DNA of 64,000 bases from Bradyrhizobium niftali (GTDB lineage: Bacteria; Pseudomonadota; Alphaproteobacteria; Rhizobiales; Xanthobacteraceae). Positions 40,443-48,061 of the stretch are shown one piece after another. The notes beneath the pieces were generated by a model, which was given only the letters and a program-made list of their open reading frames with translations, searched no databases and was not told the origin of the DNA. Where the stretch lies: positions 124,001 to 188,000 of the forward strand of contig NZ_SPQT01000012.1 of the NCBI RefSeq assembly GCF_004571025.1. Direction: 5' to 3'. Numbering within the stretch: position 1 is the first letter of the stretch; every line of letters starts with the position of its first letter. A program made the position numbers and the translations under genes.

Positions 40443-42314
40443 CTATCCCGCTCCCAGCGCCACCGCGACGTTGTAGGTCACGAGGCTTGCGGCATAGGCC
40501 AGCACCAGCATGTAGGTGAAGGTCACCGCCATCCATCGCCAGCTTCCAGTCTCGCGCCGGATCACGGCCAGCGTCGAGGCGCATTGCGGGGCGAAGATGT
40601 ACCAGGCCAGCATCGACAGCGCGGTCGCGAGCGACCATTTCGTCGCCAGCACCTGGCCGATCTGCTCGGCCGCTTCCTTGCCGCCTTCGATCGCATAGAC
40701 GGTGCCGAGCGCTGCGACTGCGACCTCGCGCGCCGCCATGCCGGGGATCAGCGCGACCGCGATCTGCCAGTTGAAGCCGACTGGGGCGAGCAGCGGCTCG
40801 AGCGCCTTGCCAATGATCGCCGCTAGGCTGAAGTTGATGGCGGGTTCGGTCGCGCCAGCAGGCGGCTGCGGGAACGAGGCCAGGAACCAGATCAGCACCA
40901 TCATCGAGAAGATCGTGGTGCCGGCGCGGTGCAAAAACATCTTCGCGCGCGTGTAGACGCCGATCGCGATCGATTTCAGGCGCGGCATCTTGTAGTCCGG
41001 CAGCTCCAGCATGAACGGCGCCGGCGCGTAGTCGCGCAGCATGAAGAATTTTATCAGGAACGAGACGAGAAGCGCGCTGGTGATGCCGGCGACGTAGAGG
41101 CCGAACATCACGAGGCCCTGGAGGTTGATGAAGCCCCAGACGTCCCTGGCCGGAATGAAGGCGGAGATGATCAGCGTGTAGACCGGGATGCGCGCCGAGC
41201 AGGTCATCAGCGGCGCGATCAGGATCGTGGTCAGCCGGTCGCGCTTGTTGTCGATCACGCGCGTCGCCATGATGCCGGGAATGGCGCAGGCAAAGCTCGA
41301 CAGCAGCGGAATGAAGGCGCGGCCGTGCAGGCCGGCGCCGCCCATGATGCGGTCCATCAGGAAGGCGGCGCGCGCCATATAGCCGAAATCTTCCAGCAGC
41401 AGGATGAACAGGAAGATGAGGATGATCTGCGGCAGGAACACTATGACGCTGCCGACGCCGGAGATTACGCCGTTCTGCAGAAAACTCTGCAGCAGGCCGG
41501 CGGGCAGGGTGTCGTGTACGAGTTCGCCGAGCACGTCGAAGCCTGATTTGAGCAGGTCCATCAGCGGCTGCGCCCAGGCGAACACCGCCTGGAACATCAC
41601 GAACAGGATCAGCGCCAGCACGATCAGCCCGCCGACGGGATGCAGCACCACCGCGTCGATCCGCGCGGTCCAGGTGTCGGGCCGGCTCGGGAGGCTGACG
41701 CAATCGGCGATGATGCGGTCGGCCTCGCGCTGGGTGGAGCGCAATTCGGCCACGCTGAGCGCGCGCCAGTTGTTCTCGGCCGGCTCGGCGGCGAGCCTGG
41801 CCGAGATCTCATCGGTCAGCGTCAACAGATCGGCCGTGCCGCCTTTGCGCACCGCGATCGAGGTGACCACGGGCACGCCGAGCTCCTTGGCGAGCCGCTC
41901 GACGTCGACAGTGATGCCGCGGCGCGTGGCGATGTCGAACATGTTGAGCACGAGGATCATCGGCCGGCCGGTGCGCTTGAGCTCCAGCAACAGGCGGATG
42001 GTCAGGCGCAGATTGGTGGAATCGGCCACGCACAGCACGAGGTCGGGCACCGTCTCGCCGGAGGCCTTGCCGAGCACGAAGTCGCGGGTGATCTCCTCGT
42101 CCGGGCTGCGGCCGCGCAGCGAATAGGTGCCGGGCAGGTCGACCACCGAGACCTGGCGTCCCTGGGGCGTGACGAAGAAGCCTTCCTTGCGCTCGACGGT
42201 GACGCCCGGATAGTTCGCGACCTTCTGCCGGCTGCCGGTCAGGGCATTGAACAGCGAGGTCTTGCCGCTGTTTGGCGTGCCGACCAGGGCGAGATGCAGC
42301 AGGGGTAATTCCAT
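40443..42314 (-). CDS. feoB: Ferrous iron transporter FeoB
   Basis: A 623-residue inner-membrane transporter. The N-terminal G domain has the P-loop GTPNSGKTSLFNALTG, switch region VANYPGVTVERKEG, DLPGTYSL (G3) and NMFD (G4). Membrane helices start near residue 215, with two Gate regions (GYMARAAFLMDRIMGGAGLH, SFACAIPGIMATR, LMTCSARIPVY) in the usual places. It imports Fe2+. At 623 residues it is shorter than the E. coli protein (773) but normal for this group. The feoA gene lies 37 bases upstream on the same strand. Confidence 0.95.
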   Translation of the reverse strand: MELPLLHLALVGTPNSGKTSLFNALTGSRQKVANYPGVTVERKEGFFVTPQGRQVSVVDLPGTYSLRGRSPDEEITRDFVLGKASGETVPDLVLCVADSTNLRLTIRLLLELKRTGRPMILVLNMFDIATRRGITVDVERLAKELGVPVVTSIAVRKGGTADLLTLTDEISARLAAEPAENNWRALSVAELRSTQREADRIIADCVSLPSRPDTWTARIDAVVLHPVGGLIVLALILFVMFQAVFAWAQPLMDLLKSGFDVLGELVHDTLPAGLLQSFLQNGVISGVGSVIVFLPQIILIFLFILLLEDFGYMARAAFLMDRIMGGAGLHGRAFIPLLSSFACAIPGIMATRVIDNKRDRLTTILIAPLMTCSARIPVYTLIISAFIPARDVWGFINLQGLVMFGLYVAGITSALLVSFLIKFFMLRDYAPAPFMLELPDYKMPRLKSIAIGVYTRAKMFLHRAGTTIFSMMVLIWFLASFPQPPAGATEPAINFSLAAIIGKALEPLLAPVGFNWQIAVALIPGMAAREVAVAALGTVYAIEGGKEAAEQIGQVLATKWSLATALSMLAWYIFAPQCASTLAVIRRETGSWRWMAVTFTYMLVLAYAASLVTYNVAVALGAG

Positions 42315-42351
42315 GGGATCACTGGTCCGGGATGCGGCGTCCGGTCGCTAT

Positions 42352-42627
42352 CTAGGCGACGATGATGGCCATGGCTTCGCGCCGGCGGACCGCGATCGTG
42401 ATGCTGTCGACCCGCACGGCGATGGGGTCGCGCCCGACCAGCCCCTCGTGCAGGACCTCGACCCGGGCCCCCTCGACGAAGCCGAGCTCGATCAGCCGGC
42501 TCTCGAGCTCGATGTCCGAGAGCGCCGAACCGGTGTCCCGGGCGGACAGGTGCTGGATGACGCCGGTATAGCCGCGCAGGGCCAGACCCAGCGGCATGTG
42601 AGGGCGCGTATCATTGGTGTCGGTCAT
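42352..42627 (-). CDS. feoA: Ferrous iron transport protein FeoA
   Basis: A 91-residue cytosolic protein with an SH3-like FeoA domain: LESRLIELGFVEGARVEVLH, GRDPIAVRVDSITIAVRR and EAMAIIV. It assists FeoB in Fe2+ uptake. I chose the ATG at 42627; an upstream TTG at 42642 is possible. It forms an operon with feoB. A sequence like an Irr-responsive iron control element lies about 60 bp upstream. Confidence 0.93.
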   Translation of the reverse strand: MTDTNDTRPHMPLGLALRGYTGVIQHLSARDTGSALSDIELESRLIELGFVEGARVEVLHEGLVGRDPIAVRVDSITIAVRRREAMAIIVA

Positions 42628-42686
42628 GCCCTGTATTTTCAACGCAGGGCATTGAGGTCAAGCGCGCCGGTCGGCGGAAGCTGCAC

Positions 42687-42703
42687 CTTAGAGTGATTTT
42701 AAA
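42687..42703 (-). promoter_or_regulatory. Possible iron control element (Irr/ICE-like) before feoA
   Basis: CTTAGAG-TGA-TTTTAAA matches 11 of 14 fixed positions of the ICE palindrome TTTAGAA-N3-TTCTAAA used by Irr in Bradyrhizobium. Position upstream of feoAB is sensible; the match is imperfect. Confidence 0.35.
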
Positions 42704-42742
42704 GTGCGGCCGCCCTGGCGGGTCGAAAAGACGCCTCGTCGG

Positions 42743-42994
42743 CTACTGGGCCGGGACCTTGTCCGGCTGGGCGGCCATGGCGCGGCTCTTGAAGTAGTCC
42801 AGCACGAACAGGCGGATCGCCGAGGACAGATTGCCCTGCTGGCGATTGCCGTCGATCTCGCCGACGAGCTCGGACAGCGTCATGTTGCGCAGGCCCGAAA
42901 TCTCCTTCATGCCGTTCCAGAACGCCTCTTCCAGGCTGACGCTGGTCTTGTGACCGGCGACGACGATCGACCGTTTCACGACGGGCGATTTCAT
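42743..42994 (-). CDS. Ribbon-helix-helix domain protein, 83 residues
   Basis: An 83-residue protein. KSPVVKRSIVVAGHKTSVSL is the DNA-contacting strand and start of helix one, and the rest (EAFWNGMKEISGLRNMTLSE, SSAIRLFVLDYF) completes an RHH_4-type fold. Such proteins probably bind DNA as dimers. AGGAGCAGCC precedes the ATG, which overlaps the stop of the DUF4169 gene (ATGA). The pair is translationally coupled; I do not consider it a toxin-antitoxin set on current evidence. Confidence 0.8.
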   Translation of the reverse strand: MKSPVVKRSIVVAGHKTSVSLEEAFWNGMKEISGLRNMTLSELVGEIDGNRQQGNLSSAIRLFVLDYFKSRAMAAQPDKVPAQ

Positions 42995-43179
42995 GGCTGC
43001 TCCTCGCGATCGATCTGATGCTGATCCAGGTGCTCCTTCGCCCTGTCCGCGCGCGTCTCCTCCGCCGACCGCTCCGCCTTCGTGCGGCCGAACTTCGCCC
43101 GATTGGCGTCCGCCTGCTTCGCCGAGGCTTCCCGCTCGGCGCGCTTCCGGAAACGATTCAGGTTGATGACGTTCCCCAT
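42991..43179 (-). CDS. DUF4169 small charged protein
   Basis: A 62-residue, strongly charged helical protein: MGNVINLNRFRKRAEREASA, then alternating Lys/Arg/Glu/Ala to REEQP. This is the DUF4169 pattern found next to RHH_4 genes in many Rhizobiales. GGAGACGCGGC precedes the ATG. It overlaps the RHH gene by four bases. Function unknown. Confidence 0.8.
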   Translation of the reverse strand: MGNVINLNRFRKRAEREASAKQADANRAKFGRTKAERSAEETRADRAKEHLDQHQIDREEQP

Positions 43180-43457
43180 GCCGCGTCTCCATCATCCGAT
43201 CCTCTTCAGGCAGGATGAAACTTTCAGAAACAGGGTGCCGCATCGCACCCGACAAGACTTGATCGTCATTCGCTTGCCCTCGTCAATCGGCCCTTCGGGC
43301 CATCAAACAATGAATTTCGCCCTGTCTAGGGCAGAAGAGCTGCGTAACACGGCGTTCCGCCGCAACATTGACGGTAATCAAATCCCGTCCCCAAAGCCGC
43401 ATAATTCTGCCGGTTGAGCGCCCGTATCACTACGGATGACTATCGGAATTCGGAATC

Positions 43458-44879
43458 CTATCCGGGGCTGGTCATCTTCTCCGGGCGCACCAGACGGTCG
43501 AATTCGTCGGCCGAGACGAAGCCGAGCCGCAGCGCCTCCTCCTTCAGCGTGGTGCCGTTGGCATGGGCCGTCTTGGCCACCTTGGCGGCGTTGTCGTAGC
43601 CGATTTTCGGGGCAAGCGCGGTCACCAGCATGAGCGAGCGCTGCATCAGCTCACTTATGCGCTTTTCGTCGGCGCGGATGCCGCTGACGCAATGTTCGGT
43701 GAAGGAGCGTGCGGCGTCGGCCATCAGGCGGATGGAGTGCAGCATGTTGTAGGCCAGCACGGGCTTGTAGACGTTGAGCTCGAAATGACCCTGGCTGCCG
43801 GCGACCGTGATCGCGGTGTGATTGCCGAACACCTGGCAGCACACCATGGTCATCGCCTCGCATTGCGTCGGATTGACCTTGCCCGGCATGATCGAGGAGC
43901 CCGGCTCGTTCTCCGGCAGGATCAGCTCGCCGAGGCCCGAGCGCGGGCCCGATCCGAGCAGGCGGATGTCGTTGGCGATCTTGAACAGCCCTGTCGCGAC
44001 CGAATTGATGGCGCCGTGCGCCAGCACATAGGCGTCGTTCGAGGCCAGCGCCTCGAATTTGTTGGCGGCGCTGGTGAAGGGCAGTTTGGTGATCCCGGCG
44101 ACGTGCCTTGCGAACAGTCTTGCAAAGCGCGGCTTCGAGTTGAGGCCGGTGCCGACGGCAGTGCCGCCCTGCGCCAGCGGATAGAGCTCCTTCACCGCGA
44201 CCTTGAGCCGGGCGATGCCGCTTTCGACCTGCGCGGCATAGCCGGAAAATTCCTGGCCGAGCGTCAGGGGCGTCGCGTCCTGCGTATGAGTACGGCCGAT
44301 CTTCACGATCCTGGAAAACTCCTTCTCCTTCTTGCGCAGCGCGCGGAGCAGCTCGCCAAGGGCGGGAACGAGATCGGCGGTGATGCGGCTTGCGGCCGCG
44401 ATGTGCATTGCGGTGGGGAACGAGTCGTTCGAGGACTGGCTCATGTTGACGTGATCGTTGGGATGCACCGGCTTCTTGGCGCCGAGCTCGCCGCCGAGCA
44501 GCTCATTGGCGCGGTTGGCGATCACCTCGTTGAGGTTCATGTTGGTCTGCGTGCCCGAGCCGGTCTGCCACACGACGAGCGGAAAATGATCGTCGAGGCC
44601 GCCGTCGATCACCTCGCGCGCGGCGCGGATGATGGCGTTGGCCCGGCGCTGGTCGAGCAGGCCGAGTTCGCGGTTGGACTGCGCCGCGGCGAGCTTGACG
44701 ATGCCGAGCGCATGCACGAGCGAAATCGGCATGCGATCCGTGCCGATGCGGAAATTCTGCCGCGAGCGCTCGGTCTGTGCCCCCCAATAGCGATCGGAGG
44801 GGACCTCGATGGGACCGAAACTGTCGGTCTCGATGCGGGTCGCGGGGCGGGCGGTCTTCGAGCGGGCAGCTTTGGCCAT
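43458..44879 (-). CDS. fumC: Fumarate hydratase class II
   Basis: A 473-residue iron-independent fumarase: fumarate + water to L-malate in the TCA cycle. Signature GSSIMPGKVNPTQCEAM near residue 330, plus QTGSGTQTNMNLNEVIANRA, NDHVNMSQSSNDSFPTAMH and RTHTQDATPLTLGQEF are all present. E. coli FumC has 467 residues. The ATG at 44879 (GGATG 6 bases upstream) gives the normal length; in-frame starts at 44891 and 44924 would add up to 15 residues. It follows sspB on the same strand. Confidence 0.95.
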   Translation of the reverse strand: MAKAARSKTARPATRIETDSFGPIEVPSDRYWGAQTERSRQNFRIGTDRMPISLVHALGIVKLAAAQSNRELGLLDQRRANAIIRAAREVIDGGLDDHFPLVVWQTGSGTQTNMNLNEVIANRANELLGGELGAKKPVHPNDHVNMSQSSNDSFPTAMHIAAASRITADLVPALGELLRALRKKEKEFSRIVKIGRTHTQDATPLTLGQEFSGYAAQVESGIARLKVAVKELYPLAQGGTAVGTGLNSKPRFARLFARHVAGITKLPFTSAANKFEALASNDAYVLAHGAINSVATGLFKIANDIRLLGSGPRSGLGELILPENEPGSSIMPGKVNPTQCEAMTMVCCQVFGNHTAITVAGSQGHFELNVYKPVLAYNMLHSIRLMADAARSFTEHCVSGIRADEKRISELMQRSLMLVTALAPKIGYDNAAKVAKTAHANGTTLKEEALRLGFVSADEFDRLVRPEKMTSPG

Positions 44880-44980
44880 GAGCACATCCATTCCGCCGCG
44901 CGAAATGCCGCGCGGCCTCTTCATGTGCTCTTCTATATAGGCAGTCTGGCCGGGCGCGAGGTCTCGCGCGGCAGCCTAGA

Positions 44981-45499
44981 TCATTTCTTGCGGAAACGAT
45001 CGAGCCGCACGACTTCGGCGCCGCCCTGGCTCGGCGGGGTCGGCTCTTCCGCGGTCTCCGCCTTTTCCAGGGCGGGCGCGGGCACCGACACGGCCGAAGG
45101 GGCAGGGGCCGCGGGCAACGTCTCCGGCACGACCTCGGCGACGTCGGACGTGTCGAACTGGAGGCCGAACTTCACGGACGGATCGAGGAAGCTCTTGATG
45201 GCGCTGAACGGCACGATCAGCCGCTCCGGAATGCCGCCGAACGACAGGCCGACCTCGAAGCGGTCCTCGAGCACGGTCAGATCCCAGAACTGGTGCTGCA
45301 GGATGATCGTCATCTCTTCCGGATATTGCGCCAACAGGCGCGACGACAGCTTTACGCCCTCGGCCTTCGACACGAAGGTGATGAAGAAATGATGCTCGCC
45401 CGGCAGTCCATGGGACGCGGCGTCGGTCAGCACCTTCCGCAGCACGCCGCGCAGCGCGTCGCGGGCCAGCACATCGTATCGGATATGATCGGTCGCCAT
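44981..45499 (-). CDS. sspB: SspB-type ClpXP adaptor protein
   Basis: A 172-residue adaptor. The SspB fold spans about residues 5-120 (YDVLARDALRGVLRKVLTDA, LPGEHHFFITF, LQHQFWDLTVLEDRFEVGLS, FGGIPERLIVPFSAIKSFLD). A flexible Pro/Ala-rich linker follows, and the last residues VVRLDRFRKK form the hydrophobic-basic tail that docks on ClpX. It binds ssrA-tagged proteins and hands them to ClpXP. The tmRNA gene lies about 110 bp upstream on the same strand, so tag maker and tag receptor are linked. Confidence 0.9.
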   Translation of the reverse strand: MATDHIRYDVLARDALRGVLRKVLTDAASHGLPGEHHFFITFVSKAEGVKLSSRLLAQYPEEMTIILQHQFWDLTVLEDRFEVGLSFGGIPERLIVPFSAIKSFLDPSVKFGLQFDTSDVAEVVPETLPAAPAPSAVSVPAPALEKAETAEEPTPPSQGGAEVVRLDRFRKK

Positions 45500-45607
45500 G
45501 GTGGTCCTGTTGCATTCCAGGAGTTGGGCCCTGCCGGCCCGACTCGCCAAGTCGCAATAGTACCGCGCCTGACGGGTCAGCAGGAGTCCCCGCCGGGGAG
45601 GAAATCA

Positions 45608-45960
45608 AAGGTAAGTGGAGGCTTCTGTTGCCAGGTGCCTCCGAACCCCGCCTAACGGAGCTTAACCCGTTAGGACTTTAAGATGGTCTTTCAAACTGCG
45701 TTACGCAGCCTGAGCAACCGGAGCAAAGTTGTCGTTGGCAACTATTGCAGTAGCCCGATAACGGCGGAACAATACCGGGAAAAAGCACGCCCTTTACGCC
45801 CTCGTCGATCCTATTTCGCCCCCGCCAAAACCCGCTTCTAGGGCTCGCCCGTGGGTGGGCTTTGGTGGAGGCGCCGGGTACCGCCCCCGGGTCCGAATGG
45901 TTTATTACGACGACCGTTTATTTCCATAGCCGGCGAACCGGCACCCCCAATATAGGGGGC
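45608..45960 (-). ncRNA. ssrA: Transfer-messenger RNA, circularly permuted two-piece form
   Basis: Read on the minus strand, the acceptor piece comes first and ends CGCCTCCACCA (3' end 45863), with a T-arm CCGGG-GGCGGTA-CCCGG just before it. After a 39-base intervening segment the coding piece begins GGGGGCGAAATAGGATCGAC (5' end 45823); its first seven bases pair with the CGCCTCC acceptor strand (one G-U). The tag frame at 45739-45701 reads ANDNFAPVAQAA then TAA. A GGAGGC/GCCTCC hairpin at 45617-45642 closes the coding piece. This B-then-A order is the two-piece tmRNA of alphaproteobacteria. It rescues stalled ribosomes and tags the product for ClpXP. Outer ends are approximate. Confidence 0.93.
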
Positions 45961-46065
45961 AAAGGTTTAGAAAGACAGGGGTTTGGGGCGGGCATGGCGC
46001 GGTTCCCTTTGGATAGGTTCCGGACGGTCTTGGCCACGCGGCGGCCCGCGTTCTAAGCTTCTGAC

Positions 46066-46671
46066 ATGTCCACGGATTCAGCACCGGCCGCCCAAGAGCC
46101 GGATCGTGCCGCAGCCGGCGGCCCTCCGCCCAGCCTGGCCGCGCTGTTCGTGGCCTTCGCCCGGATGTCCCTGGCCGGTTTCGGCGGGGTCCTGGTGTTT
46201 GCCCGGCGGGCGATCGTCGAGCAGCACCGCTGGATGACGGCGGACGAGTTCAACGAAACCTTCGCGCTCTGCCATTTCCTGCCCGGCCCCAACATCGTCA
46301 ATCTGTCGATGGTCTTCGGCGCGCGGCTGCGCGGAATTGCGGGCGGCATTGCCGCCTTTGCCGGGCTGCTGCTGCCGCCGACGCTGATCATGACCGTGCT
46401 TGCGATCGTCTACGCCCGGTTCGGCGATGTGGAGGTGCTTCGCCGCATCCTCGCGGGCATCTCCTGTGCGGCGGTCGGCCTGCTGATCGCGGTGGTCTTC
46501 CGCATGATGACGCCGCTGCTCAAGCGGATGGACGCGGTTGCGCTCATCCTGATGCTCGGCGTGTTCCTCGCCATCGGCGTGCTTCGCCTGCCGCTCCAGG
46601 CGGTGCTGCTGGTAGCGATCCCCGTGAGTGTCGGCGCCACCTTCTTCCTGCGGCGGAAGGTAGCAGCGTGA
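46066..46671 (+). CDS. Chromate transporter family protein, first half
   Basis: A 201-residue membrane protein corresponding to one CHR domain: LAALFVAFARMSLAGFGGVL, RRAIVEQHRWMTADEFNETF and LCHFLPGPNIVNLSMVFGAR are the standard motifs. Pairs of short CHR proteins work together where others have one fused ChrA. Export of chromate, or uptake of sulfate-like anions, is inferred from the family. Its stop overlaps the start of the second half gene. Confidence 0.87.
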   Translation: MSTDSAPAAQEPDRAAAGGPPPSLAALFVAFARMSLAGFGGVLVFARRAIVEQHRWMTADEFNETFALCHFLPGPNIVNLSMVFGARLRGIAGGIAAFAGLLLPPTLIMTVLAIVYARFGDVEVLRRILAGISCAAVGLLIAVVFRMMTPLLKRMDAVALILMLGVFLAIGVLRLPLQAVLLVAIPVSVGATFFLRRKVAA

Positions 46672-47198
46672 ACGCCGAGAACCCGATCTGGGCGCTGATC
46701 TCCACCTTTGCCCTGATGTCGCTGTTCGCGGTCGGCGGCGCTGCGGCCGCGGTGCCCGAGATGCACCGCATCGCGGTCGATGTGCATCACTGGATGACCG
46801 ACAAGCAGTTCACGGATGCCTATGCGATCGCGCAGCTCTCGCCAGGTCCGAACGTGCTTATCGTGACGTTAATCGGCTATGCGGTCGCCGGCATCCCCGG
46901 CGCGCTGGCAGCGACGCTGGCGATGTGCCTGCCGACCGCGCTGGTTGCCTATTATGTCGGCCGGCTCTTGAACCGGCCGAGCCAATCGCGCTGGCCCGGC
47001 CTGATCCAGGCTGCATTGGTTCCGCTCTCGATCGGATTGATGGCGGCGAGTGCCCTGATCCTGGCCCAAGCGACCGATCGCACGATTGCTGCGGTGCTTC
47101 TGACCGCGATGGTTGCGGTGCTCGCAGCGGTCTCGCGCATCAATCCACTATGGCTCCTGCTCGCCGGCGGCTTGATGGGTTTTGCTGGCATTGTGTAA
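46668..47198 (+). CDS. Chromate transporter family protein, second half
   Basis: A 176-residue CHR-domain membrane protein (FALMSLFAVGGAAAAVPEMH, HHWMTDKQFTDAYAIAQLSP, GPNVLIVTLIGYAVAGIPGA). It begins with a GTG that overlaps the stop of the first half gene by four bases, so translation is coupled and a two-subunit transporter is likely. About 90 bp separate it from the tctB gene. Confidence 0.87.
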   Translation: MNAENPIWALISTFALMSLFAVGGAAAAVPEMHRIAVDVHHWMTDKQFTDAYAIAQLSPGPNVLIVTLIGYAVAGIPGALAATLAMCLPTALVAYYVGRLLNRPSQSRWPGLIQAALVPLSIGLMAASALILAQATDRTIAAVLLTAMVAVLAAVSRINPLWLLLAGGLMGFAGIV

Positions 47199-47292
47199 TG
47201 AAAATCGCTAGGCAGTGATCCGGGCGAGGGATCCATTTCCAGCCGATTAGAACAACACTGCGCGTGACTTACGGGTCGCGGAGGAGACATGC

Positions 47293-48054
47293 ATGGCCGA
47301 TACGATGGGCCACTCAGCGACAGCCACCCGAAACACCTCGGTGGCGCTCGGCTTTTGTCTGCTGGCCATTGCGCCGCAGATATTCGAATTCATCTGGTCG
47401 ATCGGGACGATTTTTGGCTGGGGCGCGGGACGCGGTCCGGCCACCGTTCTGATCAGCCACGCCACCGCGCTGGTCGCGGGTGCTCCCGCGGTACTGATCG
47501 GATCGGTCGGCGGTGAGACCAAGAAGGCGTCATCCGACGTTCTGCTGGCGCTGATCTATTCCTACCCGATCCTTGCGGTAGCCATCGTCTCCCTGTTCAT
47601 GGCCATCCGGTCGGCACAGGATTATGTCGGTGGCGTCATTCTGATGGCGCTCGCGCTGTTCGCGCTGTGGGCCTCGAGCGATTTGCAGGGCATGCGCGGC
47701 TTCTCCTTCGGTGCGGGGACCGCGCCGCGCATGTTCGGCGGGCTGCTGGTCGCCTTGTCCGCCGGCATCGCCTTGACCGGCCTTCTGACCGACGGGCCGG
47801 CGATGGCCCATTATTCCTGGCGCGGGCCGCTGTTCGTGATGGCCTCGATCGTGTTCTTCGCCCTGGCGATCCGGCCGCTCGGCCTCGTGGTCTCCGCCTT
47901 CGTCAGTTTCATGATCGCGGCGATGGGTTCGCACGAGACGCGCTGGCTGGAGGCTGCCATCGTCGGCGCCTGCCTGACGCTCGGCTGCGCGCTGCTCTTC
48001 CCCTACGTGCTCGGGTTACCGATGCCGATGTTTCCGCGTTTCCTGATCCAGTGA
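47293..48054 (+). CDS. tctB: Tripartite tricarboxylate transporter TctB subunit, extended
   Basis: A 253-residue membrane protein. The C-terminal half (about 95-250; YVGGVILMALALFALWASSD, SFGAGTAPRMFGGLLVALSA) is the usual four-helix TctB domain, with an extra roughly 90-residue N-terminal part holding two more helices. TctB is the small subunit of TTT transporters. GGAGGAG lies 5 bases before the ATG. It is followed directly by tctA. Confidence 0.87.
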   Translation: MADTMGHSATATRNTSVALGFCLLAIAPQIFEFIWSIGTIFGWGAGRGPATVLISHATALVAGAPAVLIGSVGGETKKASSDVLLALIYSYPILAVAIVSLFMAIRSAQDYVGGVILMALALFALWASSDLQGMRGFSFGAGTAPRMFGGLLVALSAGIALTGLLTDGPAMAHYSWRGPLFVMASIVFFALAIRPLGLVVSAFVSFMIAAMGSHETRWLEAAIVGACLTLGCALLFPYVLGLPMPMFPRFLIQ

Positions 48055-48061
48055 GGGCGTG

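Noticed and set aside
42743..43179. RHH/DUF4169 pair as a toxin-antitoxin system
   Set aside because: The pair resembles a chromosomal housekeeping pair of Rhizobiales; no toxin fold is visible in the 62-residue protein.
43563..45392. A 609-codon open frame on the plus strand
   Set aside because: Antisense to fumC and sspB, low-complexity composition, no ribosome site.
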